A stretch of DNA of 64,000 nt from VAZQ01 sp963721005 (GTDB lineage: Bacteria; Pseudomonadota; Alphaproteobacteria; Rhizobiales; Xanthobacteraceae): the NCBI GenBank assembly GCA_963721005.1, contig CAVRHR010000003.1:1302001-1366000 (forward strand), in the 5' to 3' direction. A program made the translations under genes and the position numbers. Below, in pieces: positions 41,131 through 51,341 of this stretch. Each line of letters starts with the position of its first letter. Position 1 is the stretch's first letter. Under the pieces are notes generated by a model. That model was given only the letters and a program-made list of their open reading frames with translations. It ran no database searches and had not been told where the DNA came from.

Positions 41131-41298
41131 GCCGGCCACGCTATTGCGTCGCCGGCGGAATCGCCAGCGTCGCGGTCTTTTGGTCTAGGATTTCGAGCCC
41201 GGACAATTTGCAGGACAGGGTAGCGAATTATGCTATTATTGCGGCGATGGAGGCACGGAGCCAGCGGCGCCGTGGAAAAAACGCAGAGGAGCAGGCAT

Positions 41299-43464
41299 AT
41301 GAAGAAGAGAAGCGCTTTGTATTTGAGCGTCGCGGCAATCGCCGTCGCCGCCGTCCTGGCGGGCGTGCCGGCGCAGCTCAATGCGCAGCAGAGCCCGGCG
41401 GTCAGCATCGGCAACACCGACCTCGGCGGCGTCGTCAGCGGGCCCAACGGACCGGAAGCCGGCGTCTGGGTGATCGCGGAAACGACCGAGCTGCCCACCA
41501 AGATGGCCAAGATCGTGGTGACCGACGATCAGGGTCGCTACGTGATCCCCGATCTTCCGAAGGCCAATTACAGCGTCTGGGTGCGCGGCTATGGCCTGGT
41601 CGATTCGCCCAAGGTGCAGACCGCGCCCGGCAAGCTCCTCAACCTGACCTCGGTCCCTGCCCCCAGCGCCGCCGCGGCCGCCGAATACTATCCGCCGATC
41701 TACTGGCTCTCGATGCTCAAGGTCCCGACCAAGGCCGAATTTCCGGGCACCGGGCACGACGGCAACGGCATCAATACCATCATCAAGTCGCAGCCGCAGT
41801 TCCTGCGCGAGTTCAAGACCGACGGCTGTTTCCACTGCCACGCCATCGGCACCAAGGCGACCCGCACCATTCCGGAGGAGTTCGGCAAGTTCAGCTCCGG
41901 CTATGAGGCCTGGACCCGGCGCATCCAGTCCGGCCAAGCCAGCAAGGACATGGTCGAGACCATCGAGCGCTACGGCACCGAGCGCGGCCTGAAGATGCTC
42001 GGCGATTGGACCGACCGGATCGCCAAGGGCGAGCTGCCGGCCTCCAAGCCGCCGCGCCCGCAGGGCCTGGAGCGCAATGTCGTCATCACGGTTTGGGATT
42101 GGGCCGGCCCCAAGGCTTATCTGCATGACGAGATCGCGACCGACAAGCGCAACCCCACCATCAACGCCTACGGCTCGCTCTACGGCGCGACCGAGAACAG
42201 CACCGACAACGTGCCGATCCTCAATCCGGTCACCAACACCGCCACCACCGTGAAGATCCCGGTGCGCGATCCCAAGACGCCCTCGGCGCTCTCCACCGAG
42301 ATGTTCGCGCCGTCGGCCTATTGGGGCGACGAGAAGATCTGGACCTCGCAGACTATCCCGCACAGCCTGATGCTGGACGAAAAGGCGCGGGTCTGGTACG
42401 CGGCCCGCATTCGCTCGGCCAACAATCCCGACTACTGCAAGAAGGGATCGGACCATCCATCCGCCAAGCTGTTCCCGATCGACAAGAACAGCCGCGAGAT
42501 CGCGATGCTCGATCCGCCGACCCAAAAGTTCACGCTGATCGACACCTGCTTCCCGACCCATCACGTGCAGTTCGGCTTCGACAAGGACCGCACGCTGTGG
42601 ACCAGCTCGGGCGGCATCGGCGCCGAGGTGCTGGGGTGGATCAACACCAGGGTGCTGGAGGAGACCGGCGACGAAGCCAAGGCGCAGGGCTGGACCGCGT
42701 TCATTCTCGACACCAACGGCCTCGGCCACCGCGGCGGCGACTATGTCGAGCCGAACCAACCGGTCGACCCCACCAAGCAGAAGCGCATCCGCGTCGGCTT
42801 CTATTCCATTGCGCCGAACCCCGCCGACAGTACGATCTGGGGCACGGTGACCGGATATCCGGGCTCGGTGGTCAGGGTCGATCCGGGCGCGAGCCCGCCG
42901 GCGACCGCGCTTTCGGAAATCTACGAGGTTCCGTTGCCCGGGTACTCGCCGCGCGGCGGCGACATCGACAGCAAGGGCGTCATGTGGTCGGCGCTCGCGA
43001 GCGGCCATCTCGGCGCCTTTGACCGCAGCAAGTGCAAAGGCCCGCTGAACGGCCCGCTCGCCACCGGCAAGCAGTGTCCGGAGGGCTGGACGCTCTATCC
43101 GCTGCCGGGACCGCAGCTCGGCGGCGTGGAGGACAATGGCAGCGGCGAGACGCCGTATTACGCGTGGGTCGACCAGCACAACACCTTCGGGCTGGGCAAC
43201 GACGTTCCGTTCGCTACCGGCAACCAGAACAACTCGCTGATCGCGCTGGTCGATGGCAAGCCGGTCAACCTGGTGGTGCCCTACCCGATGGGCTTCTGGG
43301 CGAAGGCGCTCGACGGGCGCATCGACGATCCCAACGCCGGCTGGAAAGGCCGCGGCGTTTGGTCGAACACCGGCAACCGCACGCCCTTCCATCTCGAGGG
43401 CGGCAAGGGCACGACGCCGAAGATCGTGCACTTCCAGATGCGGCCGGATCCGCTGGCGCGGTAA
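41299..43464 (+). CDS. Secreted carboxypeptidase-regulatory-like/propeller protein with one c-type haem motif
   Basis: 721 residues from ATG 41299, with AGGAGCAGGC upstream. Signal peptide at about 1-30 (A-I-A-V-A-A-V-L-A-G-V-P-A, then N-A-Q). First domain (about 35-110) is a carboxypeptidase-regulatory beta sandwich with G-G-V-V-S-G-P-N-G-P-E-A-G-V-W-V. A haem-attachment motif C-F-H-C-H lies near residues 177-181, with possible axial methionines downstream. The remaining 500 residues look like a propeller of the Vgb/NHL type (D-E-K-A-R-V-W-Y, F-D-K-D-R-T-L-W, G-G-D-I-D-S-K-G-V-M-W). A periplasmic electron-transferring or dehydrogenase-like protein is inferred. Followed by a stem-loop terminator. 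Confidence 0.82.
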   Translation: MKKRSALYLSVAAIAVAAVLAGVPAQLNAQQSPAVSIGNTDLGGVVSGPNGPEAGVWVIAETTELPTKMAKIVVTDDQGRYVIPDLPKANYSVWVRGYGLVDSPKVQTAPGKLLNLTSVPAPSAAAAAEYYPPIYWLSMLKVPTKAEFPGTGHDGNGINTIIKSQPQFLREFKTDGCFHCHAIGTKATRTIPEEFGKFSSGYEAWTRRIQSGQASKDMVETIERYGTERGLKMLGDWTDRIAKGELPASKPPRPQGLERNVVITVWDWAGPKAYLHDEIATDKRNPTINAYGSLYGATENSTDNVPILNPVTNTATTVKIPVRDPKTPSALSTEMFAPSAYWGDEKIWTSQTIPHSLMLDEKARVWYAARIRSANNPDYCKKGSDHPSAKLFPIDKNSREIAMLDPPTQKFTLIDTCFPTHHVQFGFDKDRTLWTSSGGIGAEVLGWINTRVLEETGDEAKAQGWTAFILDTNGLGHRGGDYVEPNQPVDPTKQKRIRVGFYSIAPNPADSTIWGTVTGYPGSVVRVDPGASPPATALSEIYEVPLPGYSPRGGDIDSKGVMWSALASGHLGAFDRSKCKGPLNGPLATGKQCPEGWTLYPLPGPQLGGVEDNGSGETPYYAWVDQHNTFGLGNDVPFATGNQNNSLIALVDGKPVNLVVPYPMGFWAKALDGRIDDPNAGWKGRGVWSNTGNRTPFHLEGGKGTTPKIVHFQMRPDPLAR

Positions 43465-43519
43465 GCCGCGCGCGCCGCGGCTCGGCGAGAGCCACGGAGC
43501 TGACATCAAGTGACGGCAT

Positions 43520-43554
43520 GCAGCCCGGACGCTCCCGGGCTGCAAGCGTTTTGG
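43520..43554 (+). terminator. Stem-loop terminator after the haem propeller gene
   Basis: GCAGCCCGG (43520-43528) pairs with CCGGGCTGC (43535-43543) around ACGCTC, followed by AAGCGTTTTG. It lies 55 bases after the stop. Confidence 0.65.
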
Positions 43555-43728
43555 GGGCGGGCGAATGCTCGGCCCTTGGCGCCCTGCGTCCCGGCCCATG
43601 GCGAGCGCAAGGCTGCGTCGTCCCGGCCAAGGCCGCGAGCACGTCTTCGACTCCCTCTGGCGGCCGCAGAGCCGGGAACCATACGACGGCCTATGCGCCC
43701 CTGCTTTCGCAAGGACGAAGGAAGAGAC

Positions 43729-44160
43729 TTGTTGTTAAACCGAAAACCTGAGTTCGTTCTACGTTCCCTGGGAACGAACAGGGGTCAGCCGATTCAGTGC
43801 CGGCTGCAGGTAAACAAACAGTGCATGACGCCGGCGGAATTGTCTTTCGTGCAACTTGCTGCTCGATCCTTTGCTGACCGAGAGCCCATGGGCTGTTGCT
43901 GATTTAAAATCCGGCGTTCGTCCTGCGTTCTCTTGGAACGAACAGGGGGCGGCAGATTCGGCGCCGGTCACGCGTAAACAAACAGTGCATGACGGGTGGC
44001 AGTGCGATTTTCGCGCATGCTCCGGCTCGATTATTTGTCGAACCGAAATACCACGAATTGTTGCTGATCCAAAAGCCGCAGTTCGTCCTACGTTCCCGGG
44101 GAACGAACAGGGGGCGGCCGATTCGGGCAGCGCAGCGAGTAAACAAACAATGCATGCCGC
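43729..44160. repeat. Three tandem copies of a ~164-bp non-coding repeat
   Basis: Landmark GTTCGT recurs at 43752, 43916 and 44081 and landmark GTAAACAAACA at 43810, 43974 and 44139, giving periods of 164 and 165. Each copy has a TTGTTG/TTGCTG lead, a nested hairpin (GTTCG outer, GTTCCC/GGGAAC inner), GGGGGCGGC-GATTCGG and GTAAACAAACARTGCATG. Copies differ at many positions, so the duplication is not recent, yet the hairpin pairing is kept. On the reverse strand copies 2 and 3 share an open frame beginning M-H-C-L-F-T-R, while copy 1 is interrupted. The stretch 43465-43728 before it holds the terminator and nothing else recognisable. Confidence 0.85.
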
Positions 44161-44170
44161 GCGGTGGGAG

Positions 44171-44515
44171 CTATTTCTTCGGCAGGTCCATCACGTGATT
44201 TTCCCCGTCCTTGGCATCGTATACCACCACGCTCACGATCGGATGCCCGGTCTTGATCGCCATGGCGGCCTTCTCGGCCGCCTCATAGGTCGCAAACGAC
44301 GCCTTGGTCTGCCGATCCACCAGCAGGCGGAACTGGCCGACTTCCGGCCGCTTGCGCCGGCCCAGCAGCTCCGGCACCGGCTCCTCGGCGGCCGCGTCGG
44401 GCTGCGTCAGGCTGATGGTCTTGCTCTTGCGCCGGCTCAGCACGTCGGCCGCGGGTTCCTCGAGGACCGGGTCGGGGTGAGCCAAGCCCAGGGTCTTGCT
44501 GTCTTGTCGTGCCAT
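44171..44515 (-). CDS. Hypothetical cytoplasmic protein with repeated basic motifs
   Basis: 114 residues from ATG 44513-44515, with AGGA ten bases upstream; the longer in-frame ORF is rejected. The N-terminal 60 residues contain two similar segments, S-K-T-L-G-L-A-H-P-D-P-V-L-E-E-P and S-K-T-I-S-L-T-Q-P-D-A-A-A-E-E-P, each followed by a R-R-K stretch, suggesting an internal duplication. The C-terminal half (F-R-L-L-V-D-R-Q-T-K-A-S-F-A-T-Y-E-A-A-E) looks like a small alpha/beta domain found in hypothetical rhizobial proteins. Function unknown. Confidence 0.65.
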   Translation of the reverse strand: MARQDSKTLGLAHPDPVLEEPAADVLSRRKSKTISLTQPDAAAEEPVPELLGRRKRPEVGQFRLLVDRQTKASFATYEAAEKAAMAIKTGHPIVSVVVYDAKDGENHVMDLPKK

Positions 44516-44642
44516 TGATCGATTTCCTTCACTTCGTTGCTGACATTGTATCGTTGGCCGCATCGCGAGGCTCGGCGTTCGACGCGGCCCGCCGATTCGG
44601 CCGGCCGGGGAATCGCCTGACATCGGCGAGCAAGGCCTCACA

Positions 44643-44894
44643 TCAAATCCGGCGACCCTTCAGGACGGAGTTGACGTCGCGTTGAGCCTCGCTCTTCTCG
44701 ACGCCGTATCTCGAAACGACCTCGCGCACCAGATCGTCCCGGCTCGCCAGCGCGGACAGCTCCTGCTCGGAGAACCTGTCCCACCTGGCCCCGACCTCCC
44801 GGCGCACGCTCTGTCGGGTATCGGCATACGCGACCTCCACCGGGGTGGCAGGGTTCACGGGGTCGCGACCGGCGTGGTCCTTGGCGGCTGTCAT
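44643..44894 (-). CDS. Small CsbD-like protein
   Basis: 83 residues from ATG 44892-44894, with GGAG seven bases upstream. The core G-A-R-W-D-R-F-S-E-Q-E-L-S-A-L, D-D-L-V-R-E-V-V-S-R-Y-G and A-Q-R-D-V-N resembles the helical CsbD general-stress fold, in which W-x-x-(F/L)-(S/T)-x-x-(D/E)-L precedes a R-Y-G turn. Members are abundant soluble stress proteins without known activity. Located just downstream of the rpoD-like gene on the same strand, which is separated by 169 bases. Confidence 0.65.
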   Translation of the reverse strand: MTAAKDHAGRDPVNPATPVEVAYADTRQSVRREVGARWDRFSEQELSALASRDDLVREVVSRYGVEKSEAQRDVNSVLKGRRI

Positions 44895-45063
44895 GACGGC
44901 TCCGGTGGGGGCCGGTTTTTCCAAATAGATGCAAAACATGAATTAAATGACCACCCGGGGACGTCCAGCATCGAATCTAAGCCGAGATCGCAGAATAGCC
45001 AGTCCTTGGCCGGAAAGATATCCGGGCGAGCCCACCGCCGTCTTTCCCGCCGGCATCGCCGTT

Positions 45064-47137
<2,074 letters not shown>

Positions 47138-47507
47138 GAGCCTCTCTTGAGCCGGCGCCGAGTCGGATCGCAAGCCCGCCGTCTAGCCGATAGCCTAAAG
47201 GGAGCGCCCGCACTAGCGCAAAGGCGGATACGTCCCACAGCGACGGCGCTCGATCAGATCAAGCGTGGCGGCTTCGGCCCCATTTCGCCGTGCGGCGCAT
47301 CTTTTCGCCAAATCGCAGCGAATTTTCGTCAAATCAGCGCTTTCAGCCGCATGCGGCGGCCGCATACCACGACGTGTCCCCGCCGAGGCACCTCGGCATG
47401 CACACATTTTCAACAAAATGGTCTTGCCCGGTTTTCGGGACGCACGGCGTTTCGTTTCCTTTCCCCGTCCGATGAGAGAAAGTGAACGCCGTGCGCATAC
47501 CCCCGCA
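47138..47507. other. Region upstream of rpoD without a recognisable gene
   Basis: 370 bases. Translations on either strand look like shadow frames. The part near 47290-47345 contains repeated TTTTCG-CC/AATC words on the plus strand, and the rpoD promoter is expected here, but no consensus -35/-10 pair stands out. Confidence 0.45.
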
Positions 47508-47711
47508 TCAGCGACGGGATCGCAGCAGGAGCGAATCGATCAGCTCGCTCCACACGATCGGCATTGTTACGTAGGCCAGGACAGCGACCGGAACCGCGAT
47601 ATACACGGACAGCTCAAAGAAATATTCGAAGATCACGACTGTCGCGGTCGCACCTATGACGCTGAGTATCCGGCCGATGACTGTTTTATGAGCAAGCAGA
47701 AAATTCAGCAT
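47508..47711 (-). CDS. Small membrane protein of unknown function
   Basis: 67 residues from ATG 47709-47711; the in-frame extension to 47780 is less likely. Two hydrophobic segments, I-L-S-V-I-G-A-T-A-T-V-V-I-F-E-Y-F-F near 12-30 and V-Y-I-A-V-P-V-A-V-L-A-Y near 33-45, form a probable hairpin in the inner membrane, followed by a short tail ending L-L-L-R-S-R-R. No family is recognised and the ribosome binding site is weak. It lies upstream of rpoD on the same strand. Confidence 0.45.
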   Translation of the reverse strand: MLNFLLAHKTVIGRILSVIGATATVVIFEYFFELSVYIAVPVAVLAYVTMPIVWSELIDSLLLRSRR

Positions 47712-47776
47712 GATGCGCGCCTGTTGCGCTTCCGCCACGCGAAGAACCGGCGCGCCCATGCATGGGTTCGCCCCGA

Positions 47777-47947
47777 TCAACGCGAATCCAGCGACACGCC
47801 CAACTGAAATGCCTTTTGCCTGGTCGCCCCGAGCGTTCGTTTCATCGCGCGCGCAATCTTGGGTGCCGGGGTCTTCTGCCGTGCATGGGTCTTGAGCTCT
47901 TTTACGTCCGACTTGGTCCAGGCACGACGTTTGACTTTCTTCGCCAT
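47777..47947 (-). CDS. Small basic DNA-binding-like protein
   Basis: 56 residues from ATG 47945-47947 with GGAGGAAG nine bases upstream. The sequence M-A-K-K-V-K-R-R-A-W-T-K-S-D-V-K-E-L-K-T-H-A-R followed by I-A-R-A-M-K-R-T-L-G-A-T-R-Q-K-A has the spacing of a SANT/Myb-like helix-turn-helix and belongs to a family of short proteins common in Rhizobiales. Net charge is strongly positive, so nucleic-acid binding is likely. No known target. Confidence 0.75.
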   Translation of the reverse strand: MAKKVKRRAWTKSDVKELKTHARQKTPAPKIARAMKRTLGATRQKAFQLGVSLDSR

Positions 47948-47948
47948 C

Positions 47949-48233
47949 TCAATCTTCCTCCAATGAAGCTGGAGTTCTAGCACCTTCCGGAATTCGTCTG
48001 CCAAGCTCTTTTGGCTCGATATCAGCACCGCGCGGATCGTTCACGTAGCGAGATTCATGAATTTTCCTACAAACCCTGGATTGAAACAAACTATCCTGGC
48101 CAAAAGTCAACCGGCGGAGTAGTGCGGGGCCGCGGCGCCTCCACAGTGGATCGTAGCGGAAGATCGTGACGGTCTTGATCGAGTCATGATCAAACCCGCC
48201 GCTCTCAATGTTGTGCAGGATGCTCGGTTTCAA
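47949..48233 (-). CDS. Doubtful short ORF
   Basis: 94 residues from ATG 48231-48233. The first part (M-K-P-S-I-L-H-N-I-E-S-G-G-F-D-H-D) reads like a protein, but the rest has no recognised domain and no good ribosome binding site is seen. It fills the 308-base gap between the basic DNA-binding-like protein and the zinc-ribbon gene. Could be a degenerate gene or chance. Confidence 0.25.
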   Translation of the reverse strand: MKPSILHNIESGGFDHDSIKTVTIFRYDPLWRRRGPALLRRLTFGQDSLFQSRVCRKIHESRYVNDPRGADIEPKELGRRIPEGARTPASLEED

Positions 48234-48255
48234 GAGTCTCGCCAGCCGCAGCGGA

Positions 48256-48459
48256 TCAGAATCGCTTGATGCTGATCTTCTTGGTAAAGCCGCAGGTCTT
48301 GCAGACGAGCGTCAGCTCTTCGAACGCGCTGCCGGGCAGTACCGGCGTAACACGGGCGATGACCAGCTCGGTTTTGCATTGCGTGCAGGATGCCCAGCCA
48401 TCCGGTTCGGGCGGCTGCTCCTTCGAGGCCAAGCGGTTTCCCCCAAATAGCGCGTTCAA
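48256..48459 (-). CDS. Small zinc-ribbon protein
   Basis: 67 residues, apparently from TTG 48457-48459, one base after the stop of the desaturase gene; no other in-frame start exists. Two cysteine pairs, A-S-C-T-Q-C near 24-28 and V-C-K-T-C near 52-56, make a probable zinc ribbon, with E-E-L-T-L between them. I recognise similar short proteins in Rhizobiales. Close coupling to the desaturase gene suggests translation depends on readthrough of ribosomes from that gene. Confidence 0.65.
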   Translation of the reverse strand: MNALFGGNRLASKEQPPEPDGWASCTQCKTELVIARVTPVLPGSAFEELTLVCKTCGFTKKISIKRF

Positions 48460-48460
48460 C

Positions 48461-49501
48461 TCAAGCCGTGGCGCAATGCGCTCGCAAATCGCGGAAGGAG
48501 ACCAGCCGTTGCTGATTTTCGTCCCATAGCGCCAGCCTGATGCAGCCCAGGCTCCTCGCCAAGGTCAGCCGGCCGATGCCGCCGAGGTCGGGGTGCTGGC
48601 GCAGCACCGATGGCAGCCGGTAAAAGGGAATCCGGCAGCACAAATGATGGATGTGGTGCATGCCGATATTGGCGGTGAACCAGCGCAGCACGACCGGCAG
48701 GTCGTAATAGGAGCTGCCGTGGAGCGCCGCCTCGTGCTGGTTCCAGGTTCCGTCTTCATCCCATCGCGTGCTCTCGAACTGGTGCTGGACATAGAACAAC
48801 CAGACCCCGATCGAGGCCGCGAGCAGCGTGATCGGGAGATGCACGAGCAGGAACGGACCGACACCCACCAGCCACATCAGGATCGATGCGACCGCCACGA
48901 TGGCGAGGTTGGTGGCCATGGCGCTGAACCAGGGCCACCAGCCCTGGCGCATCAGCCCGACCGGCAGCCGGTGCTGAACCAGGAACAGATAAGCCGGCCC
49001 GAAACCGAACATGACGAGCGGGTGCCGGTAGATCCGGTAGCGCAGCCGCCCGAGGTGCGAGCGCGCCAGATACTCGCGCACCGTCAGCGTATCGATGTCG
49101 CCGGTGCCGCGGCGGTCGAGATTGCCCGAGGTCGAATGGTGGATGGCGTGGGTGCTGCGCCAGAAGTCATAGGGCGTGAGCGTCAGCACCCCGATCACCC
49201 GCCCGACCCAATCGTTGGCGAGACGGTGACGGAAGAAGGCGCCGTGGCCGCAATCGTGCTGGATCATGAACAGCCGCACCAGCAGGCCGGCGGCCGGGAT
49301 CGCGAGCAGCAGGCAAAGCCAATAGCTGATGCCCAGCGTCGCCCACATCAAAATCCAGATCAGGACGAGGGGCACCGCCGTAATGGCGAGCTCAGCCACG
49401 CTGCGCGCCACGCTGGGGGCACGATAGCGGGCCAGAAGCTGCGTCAAGCCGCGGGCATCCGGCGCCAGCGCGACGGCAGTAGAAGAGACGGGTCCGTGCA
49501 T
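48461..49501 (-). CDS. Membrane fatty acid desaturase
   Basis: 346 residues from ATG 49499-49501 with GAG-type site upstream. All three histidine boxes of the membrane di-iron desaturase family are visible: H-D-C-G-H at 82-86, H-A-I-H-H at 118-122 and H-H-I-H-H near 279-283. Four hydrophobic segments lie around them. Enzymes with this pattern introduce double bonds at delta-12 or omega-3 type positions in membrane lipids, using O2 and an electron donor. A small exported-type protein gene lies 98 bases upstream, and a zinc-ribbon gene immediately downstream. Substrate position not determinable. Confidence 0.93.
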   Translation of the reverse strand: MHGPVSSTAVALAPDARGLTQLLARYRAPSVARSVAELAITAVPLVLIWILMWATLGISYWLCLLLAIPAAGLLVRLFMIQHDCGHGAFFRHRLANDWVGRVIGVLTLTPYDFWRSTHAIHHSTSGNLDRRGTGDIDTLTVREYLARSHLGRLRYRIYRHPLVMFGFGPAYLFLVQHRLPVGLMRQGWWPWFSAMATNLAIVAVASILMWLVGVGPFLLVHLPITLLAASIGVWLFYVQHQFESTRWDEDGTWNQHEAALHGSSYYDLPVVLRWFTANIGMHHIHHLCCRIPFYRLPSVLRQHPDLGGIGRLTLARSLGCIRLALWDENQQRLVSFRDLRAHCATA

Positions 49502-49599
49502 CGATGACTCTCGGTTCGGTGGTTGAAACGCAACAGCAGGAAGCGGGCCGCTCCTTGCCATGACGCAGGAGCAGCCCAAGGGCTTTTCGCAGGCGAAGC

Positions 49600-49965
49600 T
49601 TATTTCAGGGTGGTCAGCAGGTTCGCGCAGGCTTGCGCCACGCCGCGCTCGGGCGCGGCCTCGCCCGAGAAGGTCGCCCAGCCGCCTTTCTCGATGTAGG
49701 AATCCTGCATCCACGAGCTGACCTTTTTCAGCTCGGCCATGTTCAGGGTGGAATCCGAGGCAGCCCGGAACTTGTCGGCGCACAGCGGGGCGAGGACGTT
49801 CACCACGGCGGTGTTGGCGCTTTTCTCGGCCATCTGCTTGGCAGTGCTTTCCAGCATCCATCCGCCCCAATTGAAGCCGATGACAGCGGTCGCCAGAAAG
49901 CCGGCGATCGCTCCCTGCGCAAGGCGCGAGAGCGATTGGCCTTGCAGGATTGAGGGCAATTCCAT
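49600..49965 (-). CDS. Hypothetical membrane-anchored protein
   Basis: 121 residues from ATG 49963-49965, with AAGGAAA six bases upstream. One N-terminal hydrophobic segment (L-A-Q-G-A-I-A-G-F-L-A-T-A-V-I-G-F-N-W-G-G-W near 17-38) is a signal anchor or transmembrane helix. The remainder is a mostly helical domain with two cysteines (L-C-A-D, A-C-A-N) and a conserved-looking W-M-Q-D-S-Y-I-E-K-G-G-W-A-T-F. I recognise the type as a periplasmic-facing hypothetical protein of Rhizobiales. Function unknown; likely in one operon with the desaturase. Confidence 0.7.
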   Translation of the reverse strand: MELPSILQGQSLSRLAQGAIAGFLATAVIGFNWGGWMLESTAKQMAEKSANTAVVNVLAPLCADKFRAASDSTLNMAELKKVSSWMQDSYIEKGGWATFSGEAAPERGVAQACANLLTTLK

Positions 49966-50350
49966 GGTGTTTCCTTTCGCCCGACATCGTTCGGAGCGAG
50001 GGCGGCGGAGACCCGGATGGGTTCCGGTCGGTCGATTGGATTGAAGACGTGGCCACGCGGTGTTGCGTCCACTCCCCGACACCATGCGCTCTTTCCGGAA
50101 TTAAGTCTGTATAAAAGTGAACATCATCGCACCGCGCGCGTGCCGGTCGACCTAAAACCCTCACCGGGCTACAACTCCGGCAGATCAACTACAAAACATT
50201 CGCGTTTCCGGCGTCGATCGGGCAGAACAGGCGTGGCCGCTTCCATTCGCCCCGAGGAGCCTTCGCTTGCGGGATTTTTTCAAAAGCCTGATGCTAGGCA
50301 ATCCGGTGTCACCGCAACGTCGCCAAGCCCAGACATGCGGGAGGTTTCCG
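49966..50350. other. Divergent intergenic region without a recognisable gene
   Basis: 385 bases between the membrane-anchored protein and a Bug receptor. TCTGTATAAAAG at 50105-50116 is the only AT-rich, -10-like element. Other frames here are shadows. Confidence 0.4.
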
Positions 50351-51337
50351 ATGGTTCGTGCTGTGCGCGCCGTAGCGCTGGTGGCACTCGGGGCGCTCGG
50401 GCTCGCTCCCGCCGGCGCGCAGGAGACGGCCGGCGCGGCGAAGTTTCCCAGCCGGGCGATCCATATCGTGGTGCCGTTTCCGGCGGGCGGGCCGGCCGAT
50501 ATCGCAGCCCGCCTCATCGGCCAGAAGATGAGCGAGGATTGGGGATCGCCAGTCGTGGTCGACAACCGGCCGGGCGCCAACACCATCATCGGTGCGCAGG
50601 TGGCGGCGCGGGCGGCACCCGACGGCTACACGCTGCTCATGGTCATCGATTCGACCCTGACCATGAACCAGTATTTGTATCGCACCCTGCCCTACGATCC
50701 GCTTGCCGATTTTGCCCCGATCACCCCGACCGTCAAATCCATGTCGCTCTTGGCGGTGCCGGCCGCGACCGGGCCCAGGACGGTCAAGGAGCTGATGGCG
50801 CGCGCCAAGGCGGCGCCGGGCAAGCTCAACTACGGCTCCGGCACCATCACGGCGCAGCTCATGGGCGCCCTGTTCCACAAGTCGGCCGGGCTCGACATCG
50901 TGCATGTGCCGTTCAAGGGCACGGCCGAGACCGTGCAAGGGCTGCTGACCGGCAGCGTCGACCTGATCTATGCCGCCACCGTGGTGGTGGGCCCGACGAT
51001 CGAGAGCGGCCAGATCCGCGCGCTCGCCAAGCTGGACAGCCGTCGCACGCCTTATCCCTCGCTGCCGACGCTCGCCGCCGCGGCCGGGCTGCGCGACCTG
51101 GACGACGTGTCGGTCTGGCTCGGCCTGGTGGCGCCGAAAGGCACGCCCAAACCAATTATCGACAAGATCAATCGCGAGGTGGTGGGCATCCTGGCCGATC
51201 CGGCTATGCGGCAGAAGTTCGATCAATCCGGCAATTTCGCGGTGAGCAGCACGCCGGAGGAATTCGAGGCCTTCATCCGCCGGGAGGCCGACCGCTGGTC
51301 CAAGGTGCTGCCCGATCTCGACATCAAATACGATTGA
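50351..51337 (+). CDS. Bug-type tripartite tricarboxylate receptor protein
   Basis: 328 residues from ATG 50351, with GGGAGG seven bases upstream. Signal peptide (A-V-A-L-V-A-L-G-A-L-G-L-A-P-A-G-A-Q). The mature part follows the Bug scheme: I-H-I-V-V-P-F-P-A-G-G-P-A-D, D-N-R-P-G-A-N-T, A-A-P-D-G-Y-T-L-L, Y-G-S-G-T-I-T and H-V-P-F-K-G-T-A-E. A ligand carboxylate would be held by the two backbone loops. It stands alone, convergent with the molybdate-like binding protein at 51342, only four bases away. Confidence 0.9.
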   Translation: MVRAVRAVALVALGALGLAPAGAQETAGAAKFPSRAIHIVVPFPAGGPADIAARLIGQKMSEDWGSPVVVDNRPGANTIIGAQVAARAAPDGYTLLMVIDSTLTMNQYLYRTLPYDPLADFAPITPTVKSMSLLAVPAATGPRTVKELMARAKAAPGKLNYGSGTITAQLMGALFHKSAGLDIVHVPFKGTAETVQGLLTGSVDLIYAATVVVGPTIESGQIRALAKLDSRRTPYPSLPTLAAAAGLRDLDDVSVWLGLVAPKGTPKPIIDKINREVVGILADPAMRQKFDQSGNFAVSSTPEEFEAFIRREADRWSKVLPDLDIKYD

Positions 51338-51341
51338 GGCC

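Noticed and set aside
41236..43599. 787-codon minus-strand frame opposite the haem propeller gene
   Set aside because: Antisense shadow; the plus strand has signal peptide, ribosome binding site and domain motifs.
43729..44160. CRISPR array interpretation of the tandem repeats
   Set aside because: Unit is ~164 bases with the whole unit homologous between copies; no short identical repeats separated by unique spacers and no cas genes.
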